Origin: Actinomycetes bacterium
GTDB taxonomy: Bacteria; Actinomycetota; Acidimicrobiia; Spongiisociales; UBA5794
Assembly: GCA_024275815.1 (NCBI GenBank)
Contig: JAJRYI010000065.1
Coordinates: forward strand, 1-6,344
DNA length: 6,344 bases
Direction: 5' to 3'
Position numbers and translations under genes: made by a program. The notes under the pieces were generated by a model. It was given only the letters and a program-made list of their open reading frames with translations. It had not been told where the DNA came from and searched no databases. Positions 1-5,742 of this stretch are shown piece after piece (the first letter of the stretch is position 1; each line of letters opens with the position of its first letter).

Positions 1-1
1 A

Positions 2-43
2 GAAGAAGGTACGTCGGGTTCCGACACGCCGGACGCTTCCTGA
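2..43 (+). CDS. 3' end of a truncated plus-strand gene (unidentified)
   Basis: One plus-strand frame is open from the window edge and stops at TGA 41-43. It gives an acidic, Ser/Thr-rich tail (EEGTSGSDTPDAS) typical of a disordered C-terminus. A strong hairpin begins 22 nt after the stop, as expected for the end of a transcription unit. The fragment is too short to assign a family. Another plus frame is also open across this stretch, so the choice rests on tail composition and terminator position. Confidence 0.4.
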   Translation, partial: EEGTSGSDTPDAS

Positions 44-64
44 AGTCACACCTACAACGAGGAA

Positions 65-94
65 CGGTGAGGGGACCTTCGGGTCCCCTCACCG
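65..94. terminator. Strong hairpin terminator between convergent genes
   Basis: Positions 65-77 pair perfectly with 82-94, giving a 13-bp GC-rich stem around a TTCG loop at 78-81. In a plus-strand transcript this is the exceptionally stable C(UUCG)G tetraloop, while the minus strand gives CGAA. No long T-run follows on either strand, as is common for hairpin terminators in GC-rich actinobacteria. The minus-strand exit (TTCCTCGTTGT) is mildly T-rich. It lies 22 nt after the plus-strand stop at 43 and about 38 nt after the minus-strand stop at 133, so it can serve both genes. Confidence 0.7.
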
Positions 95-132
95 CGTCCG
101 GGCTCGTGTTCTCGCTGCTGAGCGGTGAGCTG

Positions 133-603
133 TCAGGCCTTTTCGACGACGAGTGCACCGACCATGCCGAGGTTGGCGTGACCGGGCACTGTACAGAGTG
201 TGTCGTATGACCCCGGCGCTGATGCCGTGAACCCAACCGTCTTCGTCTGACCGGGAGCGACCACGACGCGGATCCCTAAGTCGGGGACGGTGAAGTCGTG
301 AGGGGCCGCTCCTTCGTTGGTCACGGTCAGGTTGACGGCCTCCCCGGCGACGACGCGAACGTCATTCGGTACCAGTTCGAAGTCGCGCACGACGATCTCG
401 ACCGTCCGTGCCCCTTCGATCGGGGCCGGAGTATCTGTAGTTCCAGATTGGCCCCACCAACCGTCCATCATGTCGTTGCCCATGTACCCGTACTGGTCCC
501 ACCCGGCAACGGTCGAGCCGGACACCGTGGCCTGGACGGCAGGGCCGATCAGGCTCAGGGCGATCGCCCCTGCGCCTACGGCGAGGAGTGCACGGTCGCG
601 CAT
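133..603 (-). CDS. Secreted cupredoxin-like copper protein
   Basis: This 156-residue protein is predicted to be exported and to bind one type-1 copper. Residues 1-25 form a signal peptide: MRDR, a hydrophobic core, then a V-Q-A cleavage site before Thr26. Residues 40-51 are rich in Met, Trp, Gly and Asp and form a linker. The cupredoxin beta-sandwich covers about 66-155. Its copper ligands are all present: His102 (in PHDFTVP), then Cys137, His142 and Met147 in the usual C-x4-H-x4-M loop. The set implies an electron-transfer or copper-handling role outside the membrane; the redox partner is unknown. The start codon shares one base with the stop of the SHOCT gene upstream (TGATG). A GGAG sits 8 nt before it, at 612-615, so the two are probably translationally coupled. 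The family is secure; the specific function is not. Confidence 0.9.
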   Translation of the reverse strand: MRDRALLAVGAGAIALSLIGPAVQATVSGSTVAGWDQYGYMGNDMMDGWWGQSGTTDTPAPIEGARTVEIVVRDFELVPNDVRVVAGEAVNLTVTNEGAAPHDFTVPDLGIRVVVAPGQTKTVGFTASAPGSYDTLCTVPGHANLGMVGALVVEKA

Positions 604-827
604 CAGCGACGCTCCAGTTCGCTGCGTCGCCGATGGAACTCGTCGGCGTCGATCTCACCGCGGGCGAAGCGCTCCTCGAGGATCTCGAGTGCCCTGTTCC
701 CTGCATCGTTCGTCGTCGAGCTGCCGCCGACCTGGCGAACTCCCCATACGATGAGGACGACGACGCCGACCCAGAACAGCAACATCCACAGAAGCCCGAG
801 GCCTCCGAATCCGTATCCGTACATCAT
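603..827 (-). CDS. SHOCT-domain small membrane protein
   Basis: This 74-residue protein begins MMYGYGFGG and has one membrane segment at about residues 9-30. A short Ser/Thr/Gly linker follows, then a C-terminal SHOCT domain at about 45-72. Its core (LEILEERFARGEID, followed by DEF) is the hallmark of that domain. SHOCT domains are short C-terminal helical modules found in many bacterial membrane proteins and thought to promote oligomerisation; no enzymatic role is known. The start is secure because AAAAGGAGA lies 6 nt upstream of the first ATG. A second ATG follows immediately. The gene is first in a two-gene unit with the secreted cupredoxin and ends in a one-base overlap with its start, which suggests a role at the cell envelope together with it. 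Confidence 0.9.
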   Translation of the reverse strand: MMYGYGFGGLGLLWMLLFWVGVVVLIVWGVRQVGGSSTTNDAGNRALEILEERFARGEIDADEFHRRRSELERR

Positions 828-830
828 GGT

Positions 831-840
831 GATCTCCTTT
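831..840 (-). promoter_or_regulatory. Strong Shine-Dalgarno of the SHOCT gene
   Basis: Read on the minus strand, AAAGGAGATC lies 3 nt before the ATG, placing the AGGAG core about 6 nt upstream at the ideal spacing. It fixes the start at 827. It contrasts with the neighbouring five-gene string, where several starts have no such site. Confidence 0.75.
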
Positions 841-877
841 TCGTTGGGTTCGGTTCTTGTCTCAAGGAAACCACGGG

Positions 878-908
878 ATTATCAAGTGCGTTGGTGCGTC
901 ACCGTCAA
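878..908 (-). promoter_or_regulatory. Candidate sigma-70-type promoter for the SHOCT-cupredoxin unit
   Basis: On the minus strand, a TTGACG -35 (903-908) is followed 19 bp later by a GATAAT -10 (878-883). Shifting the -10 by one base to TGATAA gives an 18-bp spacer. Both hexamers are close to consensus, and A/T-rich sequence is otherwise scarce here. Transcription would begin near 870, giving a leader of about 45 nt that carries the Shine-Dalgarno. The call is by eye only. Confidence 0.45.
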
Positions 909-916
909 GTTCTCGT

Positions 917-940
917 AAAGCCCGCGCGACCAGTCGCGGT
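917..940 (-). terminator. Weak hairpin terminator after the PAP2 gene
   Basis: About 20 nt past the PAP2 stop, positions 925-929 and 934-938 form a 5-bp all-paired stem (CGCGA/TCGCG) with a 4-nt loop. On the minus strand it is followed by CGGGCTTT. A smaller ACAAG/CTTGT hairpin (946-958) starts directly after the stop codon. Together they could end or attenuate the five-gene transcript before the SHOCT unit. The short stem and three-T tail make this tentative. Confidence 0.3.
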
Positions 941-958
941 GACCCACAAGCCTCTTGT

Positions 959-1531
959 TCATCGCCAACGCTGAGGCCACACTGCCCTGACGGCTCTCGA
1001 AACCATCCGACCGAGAATCCAGCCGAAGAGGACGTCACCGGGGTAGTGCACACCGGTGTAGACACGTGAGAACCCGACGGTTGCCGCCGCAGCTGTGATG
1101 GGCACGTACAGGTACGGGATCTCATGTCCAACGACACCGCTGAACGCTGCTCCCGAAGCGGTATGCCCCGACGGGAACGAGGACGACTTCGGCTGATCCA
1201 ACCTGCGACGTTCCGGTACCGCCGTTTGGGGTCGCTGTCGTCGTACGAGGTTCTTCGCTGCGAGGTTCGCCACAGCCGACGTGATCCCGACGGCGACGAG
1301 GCCTTCAGCGGCGACGAGCCGACCCTTGCGACCACCAACGGCACCGAGGAAGGCCGCTACCCCCGCCCAGATCTTGGAGTGGTTCGCTGCGGTGGACAGC
1401 ATCGGCGAGGTTCGGTCGAGGAGCGGTGTGTGCCACCCTGCAACGGCCTGGAAGAGGGCCTGATCTGCAAGCACGGCTTGCTCGAGTGCCTGACGGTTCG
1501 TGAGACTGATCGGCTCGGTCTGGTCGTTCAT
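959..1531 (-). CDS. PAP2-family membrane phosphatase
   Basis: This 190-residue protein is a type 2 phosphatidic-acid-phosphatase-like enzyme, which hydrolyses phosphomonoesters of lipid-like or other substrates through a phosphohistidine. All three signature motifs are visible: K93-x6-R100-P101; S118-F-P-S-G-H123; and S155-R156-x5-H162-x3-D166. His123 and His162 are the general acid and nucleophile in this superfamily. Hydrophobic stretches at about 54-66, 72-92, 125-152 and 166-180 suggest a multi-spanning membrane protein with the active site at the membrane face. The RRxRP and SRVYTGVHYPGDV wording resembles the actinobacterial PAP2 domains seen alone or fused to lipid kinases. It is the last gene of the five-gene string, 43 nt after the amidohydrolase. 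It has no Shine-Dalgarno, and the upstream sequence is pyrimidine-rich. The substrate is unknown. Confidence 0.92.
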   Translation of the reverse strand: MNDQTEPISLTNRQALEQAVLADQALFQAVAGWHTPLLDRTSPMLSTAANHSKIWAGVAAFLGAVGGRKGRLVAAEGLVAVGITSAVANLAAKNLVRRQRPQTAVPERRRLDQPKSSSFPSGHTASGAAFSGVVGHEIPYLYVPITAAAATVGFSRVYTGVHYPGDVLFGWILGRMVSRAVRAVWPQRWR

Positions 1532-1539
1532 GCCGGGGG

Positions 1540-1545
1540 AGTGTA
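1540..1545 (-). promoter_or_regulatory. Candidate -10 box for leaderless PAP2 transcript
   Basis: On the minus strand, TACACT (TAnnnT) lies 8 nt before the ATG at 1531, in a gap with no Shine-Dalgarno. This is the arrangement expected when transcription starts at or next to the initiation codon. No recognisable -35 is present. Confidence 0.3.
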
Positions 1546-1574
1546 TCGGGGAAGAACCCGGGCGGGAGGAAGAG

Positions 1575-2429
1575 TCAGGGGCGAGGACGGCCGAAGCGGT
1601 CGAAGAACATCTTCGTGCTACCGACCATGATGTGCTCGAGTTGACCGTCGGAGAAGCCCACAGAGCGGTACTGGCTGAGGATCTGGTCGAGGTTGCCCAT
1701 CCCTGCCGGGTAGTCCGTTCCCATCAGGACGCGGTCGCGGAACCGGTCAACTCCGTCGTAGAGCGTCTGGCGGAGGTCGTCATCATCCGCAGAGGCCATC
1801 CAGTCGAAGCTTCCGGGGACGTTCGTCAGGTCGAGCCATACCTGGGGGAAGTGCTCGGCGAGGCTGAACGCCCAGGCGAGGTCGGGGAAGCCGAGATGTG
1901 GGAGCACGACCGGCATTCCCGGATAGCGCGCGAGCATCGACTCCATCCCTTCCCTGTCGAACTCGTGTCCGTACCACTCGTCGTAGCCGGTGTGGATGTA
2001 GATCGGAACACGGCGACTCTCGACGAAGGCGAGTGCGTCGGCGAGGCGTTCATCCCAGGGGTTGAACTGTTGGATCATGGGGTGGAACTTCAAGCCGGCC
2101 ATCCCGAAGCCGTCGAAGGCCTCCTGGACGACCCCAACCGGGTCGGGGTCCTCGACGTGAACGCCACCGAACGGTGTGATCTCCTCGACGCGGTCGGCGA
2201 GAGCGGAACCGAAGGCGTGGAGAGCGGTGGCCTCGCCCGGTGAGATCGGGAAGATGAGGTTCGCCCACCGAACCGCACCGCTCGCTCTCAGATCGAGGAC
2301 GGCCTGGTCGGCGGTGATATCGACGGGAACCTGGAAGTCGGGTAACGCTCGATGAATCCAACGCATCAACCCACCCATCCGCCCCTCAGGGAACAGATGC
2401 GTGTGGCAGTCGTAGTACTTCGTCACCAT
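1575..2429 (-). CDS. Amidohydrolase-2 family (PF04909-type) metal-dependent hydrolase or decarboxylase
   Basis: This 284-residue TIM-barrel protein belongs to the amidohydrolase superfamily, in the branch that includes ACMSD-like decarboxylases and assorted hydrolases. Expected metal and catalytic residues are in order. The N-terminal H9-x-H11 lies in DCHTHLFP on strand 1. K114-F-H116-P follows, then His146 in IYIHTGYDE, His178 in LPHLG, and Asp239 in GTDYP near the C-terminus. Length is typical for compact members. No signal peptide is seen, so it is cytosolic. The start at 2429 places the HxH at residues 9-11, the usual spot, although no Shine-Dalgarno precedes it. It lies 36 nt after the Ntn-hydrolase gene and 43 nt before the PAP2 gene, consistent with one transcript. 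The reaction could be C-N, C-O or C-C cleavage, or decarboxylation; sequence alone does not decide. Confidence 0.88.
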   Translation of the reverse strand: MVTKYYDCHTHLFPEGRMGGLMRWIHRALPDFQVPVDITADQAVLDLRASGAVRWANLIFPISPGEATALHAFGSALADRVEEITPFGGVHVEDPDPVGVVQEAFDGFGMAGLKFHPMIQQFNPWDERLADALAFVESRRVPIYIHTGYDEWYGHEFDREGMESMLARYPGMPVVLPHLGFPDLAWAFSLAEHFPQVWLDLTNVPGSFDWMASADDDDLRQTLYDGVDRFRDRVLMGTDYPAGMGNLDQILSQYRSVGFSDGQLEHIMVGSTKMFFDRFGRPRP

Positions 2430-2437
2430 GGGGCCCC

Positions 2438-2443
2438 ACGATA
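2438..2443 (-). promoter_or_regulatory. Candidate -10 box for leaderless amidohydrolase transcript
   Basis: On the minus strand, TATCGT (TAnnnT) sits 8 nt before the ATG at 2429, followed by GGGGCCCC. The gap has no Shine-Dalgarno and no clear -35. The spacing matches that before the PAP2 gene. Confidence 0.3.
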
Positions 2444-2465
2444 CCCGAGGGCGTTGTCGACCCGG

Positions 2466-3650
2466 TCAGACCTCGAGGAGGCCGGCGTCGCGTTGGGACC
2501 AGTAGCGGCGAGCGAACCAGGGCCGTACATCCTTCCCGGTGTCTGCCGAAGCAACGTACCCGGCCCAGGTGTCGACGAGGCGGCTGTGCTCATCGAACGC
2601 GTACTGTCCCCTCGGTGGAGATTCCAGCCACCGACGTTCGACGGTATCACGTTCGGCGGTGAACATCTTCGAGAGTCGTTGCGGGTCGCGCATGACGATG
2701 CGAGCCAGGCGCTCGTGGCGCCACCAGAGACTCTCGTGGTCGGCGATGTCGGTCGGGATCTTCCCGATATCGACCGGGTCGTCGACGCGTACCGGCTTGA
2801 ACAACGAGAGGCACTGTGCCGACGTGGCCGTGATCCAATGCGTGTCACTTGCAAGGTCCGACACCCATCCCGCCGTGCTCGACGACGACGCGACGAGACC
2901 GCCGCCGTGCATGCACGGCATCGAAAGAGTTCCGTTGATGGAGCGGTACCGTGGCCACGCGTTGAGTCCATGGCTCCGCAGAACAGCCATGAGATCGGCG
3001 GGGCCCGAGGCCGCAGAGGCCTCACTCGCTGTCAGGGAAGTCCTCACATCGCACGCCGACACCCGGCTGCGGAGACGGTCTCTGTGCTTGTCTGCGAACC
3101 CATCGATGGTCAATCCATTGGAGATCGTGCGGATGCCCGATGTCACCCTTTCCGTGGCCCACTCCTTGCCGGCTGTTTCGAGCACGATGGCGGTGGTGCG
3201 ATCGGCGACGATGAACGAGTTGTGGTAGGTGAACGAGCGGTCCTCGTACCCGCATCCGCCTCCCTGGCCGTGCCGTTCGATCAACCCAACGATCACGTCG
3301 ACCGCGTCGTCGGCACTCGATGCTCGCTGGAGTGCAAGTCGGAGAAGGTCCATCCCCGTCAAGCCGGTCTCTGCGTACGGCTGGTCGGTGAACACCGCCT
3401 CGTTTCCGATGGTGATGCCGTGTTCGTTGGTGCCGATCTCTGCGCCCCACATCCAGAACGGTCGGCTCAACAGCGTTGCGTACGTGTGCGGTACCTGTGG
3501 GATGTCGAGGTAGGTGCAGTGAACCATCGAACCGTCTTCATGGTCTCGGGACGGGCACCACTGGGGGAACTGTGCCTCGTTCGCGTCGCGGTCGGAGTTC
3601 TTTGCGAAGAGGACCCCGTCGGGGCTGACAACAACGATCGTGTCGCACAT
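2466..3650 (-). CDS. C69/secernin-like N-terminal-nucleophile hydrolase (dipeptidase-like)
   Basis: This 394-residue protein resembles the C69 (formerly U34) dipeptidase and secernin family. These are Ntn hydrolases that cleave amide bonds with an N-terminal Cys exposed after Met removal. The start at 3650 gives MCDTIVVVSPDGVLFAKNSDR, so Cys2 becomes residue 1 of the mature enzyme. The conserved FAKNSDR follows at 15-21. Other family landmarks are WGAEIGTNEHGITIGNEAV (68-86), YHNSFIVAD (142-150), SNGL (177-180) and SMPCMHGG (243-250). The frame stays open 86 codons further upstream, but that part is basic, Ser/Arg-rich shadow overlapping the kinase-like gene and would bury the nucleophile. 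No signal peptide is present, so it is probably cytosolic. The likely substrate is a dipeptide or N-acylated amine. It lies 25 nt after the kinase-like gene and 36 nt before the amidohydrolase. Actual specificity is unknown. Confidence 0.88.
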   Translation of the reverse strand: MCDTIVVVSPDGVLFAKNSDRDANEAQFPQWCPSRDHEDGSMVHCTYLDIPQVPHTYATLLSRPFWMWGAEIGTNEHGITIGNEAVFTDQPYAETGLTGMDLLRLALQRASSADDAVDVIVGLIERHGQGGGCGYEDRSFTYHNSFIVADRTTAIVLETAGKEWATERVTSGIRTISNGLTIDGFADKHRDRLRSRVSACDVRTSLTASEASAASGPADLMAVLRSHGLNAWPRYRSINGTLSMPCMHGGGLVASSSSTAGWVSDLASDTHWITATSAQCLSLFKPVRVDDPVDIGKIPTDIADHESLWWRHERLARIVMRDPQRLSKMFTAERDTVERRWLESPPRGQYAFDEHSRLVDTWAGYVASADTGKDVRPWFARRYWSQRDAGLLEV

Positions 3651-3659
3651 CTCACGTTC

Positions 3660-3665
3660 AGCGTA
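3660..3665 (-). promoter_or_regulatory. Candidate -10 box for leaderless Ntn-hydrolase transcript
   Basis: On the minus strand, TACGCT (TAnnnT) lies 9 nt before the ATG at 3650. The intervening GAACGTGAG has at best a poor Shine-Dalgarno placed directly against the start. No -35 is evident. It is the weakest of the similar boxes by spacing. Confidence 0.22.
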
Positions 3666-3675
3666 CTCGCTGGGA

Positions 3676-4542
3676 TCAGCGTTCGATGCGCCCCGGCAGG
3701 AGGAACGGATAGCGCCGGTGTCTGACCTTGCACTGCCATGCACGGTCCGCCCTGCGGACTCGCAGGAGGAACTCCCACAACCACGCATCGCTGCGGTAGT
3801 ACTTCGCTGCTTCGGCTTGCGTGATCGCCGGCGACACGACGCGGTTCGCAGCTTCGAGGAGTGGAGGGATGATCCCGGTGAGACGTTCTTTGTGGAGGTT
3901 GCCGGCAAGGTCGAGGAGTACCGCTCTCGGGTCGTAGTAGTGCGAGAGGATCTCGGTGAGCAGGAAACGGTCGACGGCGCCTCGCAACGCCCACGGCAGT
4001 GACGCTATGAACAACCCGACGTCGAGGCGCTCCGATCCCGACGCGTCTCGAAGCAGCGGGGTCGTGACGTCGATGTAGAGGAGGTCACCGTTGTCGACGG
4101 CCCAGTTCGAAATCTGACCGTCGAGTCCGACCCAATCGTCGACGGCACCGACGATCGTGTCGACGAGCTGTTCAACACGGTGCTCGATGACAGCGTCGTC
4201 GGCTCGGTCGAGTTCGTCGACGAGGAGGAGCGGTTGGAGTGGCTGGATGCAGTAGGGGACCACCGGGTCTTCTCCAACGGCGTGTACGATGCTGTCGACC
4301 GGTCGCACCCCGCGGACTCGCAGATCGTCGAGGTAGTCTGCAAGCGTCTCGCTGTAGGCGACGAACTGGGCCCGACTCATCTGGGGAAGCCGTTTCGCTA
4401 CGACGGGACCGTTGGTGCCTTCGACACGGAGAACCGTCGAGATCTCGCCGTATCCGACGACGTCGAGATCGTCGATCGGATCTCCATCGAGTACGGCCAG
4501 AACCCTGGCTTCGAGACGTTCGAGCACATCGCGCTCGATCAA
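3676..4542 (-). CDS. Atypical protein-kinase-like/aminoglycoside-phosphotransferase-like protein
   Basis: This 288-residue protein is not one I recognise by name, but its motif order fits the kinase-like (APH) fold. A turn-like GYGEISTVLRV is at 30-40, and a probable ATP-binding Lys50 is in VVAKRLP. A hinge-like PYCIQPLQPLL is at 96-106. A catalytic loop D141-G-Q-I-S-N146 and a metal-binding Asp158 in YIDVTTP follow. The usual His two residues before the catalytic Asp is absent (Gly139). The C-terminal third (180-288) is helical with a Trp- and Arg-rich end. It may belong to an uncharacterised DUF; DUF6206 comes to mind from memory, unverified. The start is TTG (4542-4540), overlapping the aminotransferase stop by 4 nt. 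GGGAGG lies 7 nt upstream, and no ATG is suitably placed. This tight coupling suggests the two proteins act on the same substrate. A pseudokinase is possible. Confidence 0.75.
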   Translation of the reverse strand: MIERDVLERLEARVLAVLDGDPIDDLDVVGYGEISTVLRVEGTNGPVVAKRLPQMSRAQFVAYSETLADYLDDLRVRGVRPVDSIVHAVGEDPVVPYCIQPLQPLLLVDELDRADDAVIEHRVEQLVDTIVGAVDDWVGLDGQISNWAVDNGDLLYIDVTTPLLRDASGSERLDVGLFIASLPWALRGAVDRFLLTEILSHYYDPRAVLLDLAGNLHKERLTGIIPPLLEAANRVVSPAITQAEAAKYYRSDAWLWEFLLRVRRADRAWQCKVRHRRYPFLLPGRIER

Positions 4543-5735
4543 CCGAACACCTCCCGTACGATCGAGATGATCTCGTCCGCCTCCTGGTCCGTCGTGGTGA
4601 GCGGGGGGAGGAACTGGAGGACCGAGGTGTCGTTGTTCGCATAGACGGCGAACACACCGGCGTCGTAGAGGAGCTTGGATGCGAGCATCCCAGCGTCGGG
4701 TGCCGGGAACGCCAAGCTCATCATCATCCCGAGTCTGCGCACGGCGAACGGCATGTCGGTGAGTCCGTCCTCGAATCGGCGACCGAGGACTTCGACGCCT
4801 TCGAGAAAGCCGGGTGCTTCGATGATGTCGAGAACTTCGAGCGCCGCCACGCAACCGGGCTCGGCACCGCCGAAGGTCGAGATGTGGCTGAACGGATGCG
4901 TATCGAAGACGGCGTGCAAGTCCCTGGTCATCAACGTCGCGGTGATCGGGAAGACGCCTCCGCTGAGGCCCTTGCCCGTCACCACCATGTCGGGTTCGAG
5001 ACTCCAGTGTTCGTAGGCCCACAGTCTTCCTGTACGACCGAGGCCGGTCTGCACCTCGTCGACGATGAGCACCACGCCGCGGTCCCGGCACATCTCCTGG
5101 ATACCTTCGAGGTAGCGATCCGACGGGATCGGCATGCCGAGGGTTGCGGGGATCGGTTCGATGATGATTGCTGCAGTGTTCTCGTCGACGGCTTGAGACA
5201 TCGCATCGATGTCGTCGAAGGGAACCTGTGTGAACCCGGGAAGATCGGCACCGAAGGCATCCCGGTACTGGGGGTCACCGGTTGCAACGGCAAGCCCGGT
5301 GTGGCCGTGGTAGCCGCCCACAACGGACACGACGTTCCTGCGACCCGTTCTGGCACGGGCAACCTTGATCGCGAGGTCTACCGCCTCGCCACCACCGACA
5401 CCGAACACGACACCGGGAAGCCGGTTGTCGGTCGTTGCAACGAGGCGCTCGGCGAACTCGGCACGACCGGGTGCAGGCAAGTGGTGGTTCCCGATGTCCA
5501 TCGTCGTCAGCGAGTCGCGCACTGCAGCGACGATTCGGGGGTTCCGGTGACCGAGATTGAAGACGCCACCGTTGCAGTGGCAGTTGATCCAGGATCGATC
5601 CCGGTCATAGGCATCCCAGAACCGGATGCCTTCACGTCGCCCCATGACGGCATCGAACCCGTACCGCTCGAACACGGCGATCTTGCCTGCGTTCACATGC
5701 CTGGCGTAGCTGTCGAACAGTGAACTTCGATCCAT
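4539..5735 (-). CDS. Class III PLP-dependent aminotransferase family enzyme
   Basis: This 398-residue enzyme has the fold-type I class III signature throughout. A substrate-side segment GGVFNLGHRNP is at 56-66. The PLP phosphate loop GVGGGEAVDLA is at 112-122, the ring-stacking GGYHGHT at 140-146, and IVDEVQTGLGRTG with Asp226 at 224-236. The Schiff-base Lys255 is in VTGKGLSGG, and the dimer-contributed STFGG is at 286-290. Family members transfer omega- or alpha-amino groups to a keto acid, but some eliminate phosphate and ammonia from phosphorylated amino alcohols. The start at 5735 was chosen because SSLFDSYARHVN follows at once, matching how relatives begin. An in-frame ATG at 5792 would add 19 unlikely residues. 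No Shine-Dalgarno precedes 5735. It is the first gene of the five-gene minus-strand string, and its stop overlaps the kinase-like gene's start. The substrate is not determinable from sequence. Confidence 0.92.
   Translation of the reverse strand: MDRSSLFDSYARHVNAGKIAVFERYGFDAVMGRREGIRFWDAYDRDRSWINCHCNGGVFNLGHRNPRIVAAVRDSLTTMDIGNHHLPAPGRAEFAERLVATTDNRLPGVVFGVGGGEAVDLAIKVARARTGRRNVVSVVGGYHGHTGLAVATGDPQYRDAFGADLPGFTQVPFDDIDAMSQAVDENTAAIIIEPIPATLGMPIPSDRYLEGIQEMCRDRGVVLIVDEVQTGLGRTGRLWAYEHWSLEPDMVVTGKGLSGGVFPITATLMTRDLHAVFDTHPFSHISTFGGAEPGCVAALEVLDIIEAPGFLEGVEVLGRRFEDGLTDMPFAVRRLGMMMSLAFPAPDAGMLASKLLYDAGVFAVYANNDTSVLQFLPPLTTTDQEADEIISIVREVFG
4548..4555 (-). promoter_or_regulatory. Shine-Dalgarno that fixes the TTG start of the kinase-like gene
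   Basis: On the minus strand, GGGAGGTG lies inside the last codons of the aminotransferase gene, with its GGAGG core exactly 7 nt before the TTG at 4542. This supports a non-ATG start in a TTGA stop/start overlap. The next in-frame alternative, a GTG five codons downstream, has no comparable site. Confidence 0.65.
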
Positions 5736-5742
5736 GGTGTGC

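Noticed and set aside
298..918. Overlapping plus-strand open frames opposite the cupredoxin and SHOCT genes
   Set aside because: Translations are Arg/Pro/Ser-rich without motifs. The opposite strand has a signal peptide, complete copper ligands and a SHOCT domain.
1500..2243. Plus-strand open frame (247 codons) opposite the amidohydrolase
   Set aside because: It is the reverse image of metal-ligand-bearing amidohydrolase sequence. It has no motif of its own and no Shine-Dalgarno.
2352..3725. Long plus-strand open frame (457 codons) opposite the Ntn-hydrolase gene
   Set aside because: No recognisable domain is present. The minus strand here carries a motif-rich family protein, so this is antisense shadow in GC-rich DNA.
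4543..5091. In-frame N-terminal extension of the kinase-like gene back to an ATG at 5091
   Set aside because: The extension lies entirely inside the aminotransferase gene and is Arg-rich nonsense. The TTG at 4542 has a perfect Shine-Dalgarno and a stop/start overlap.
4239..5723. Very long plus-strand open frame (494 codons) opposite the aminotransferase and kinase-like genes
   Set aside because: Its translation is low-complexity Arg/Gly/Asp/Val-rich with no family motifs. It mirrors the codon bias of two well-supported minus-strand genes and crosses their junction.
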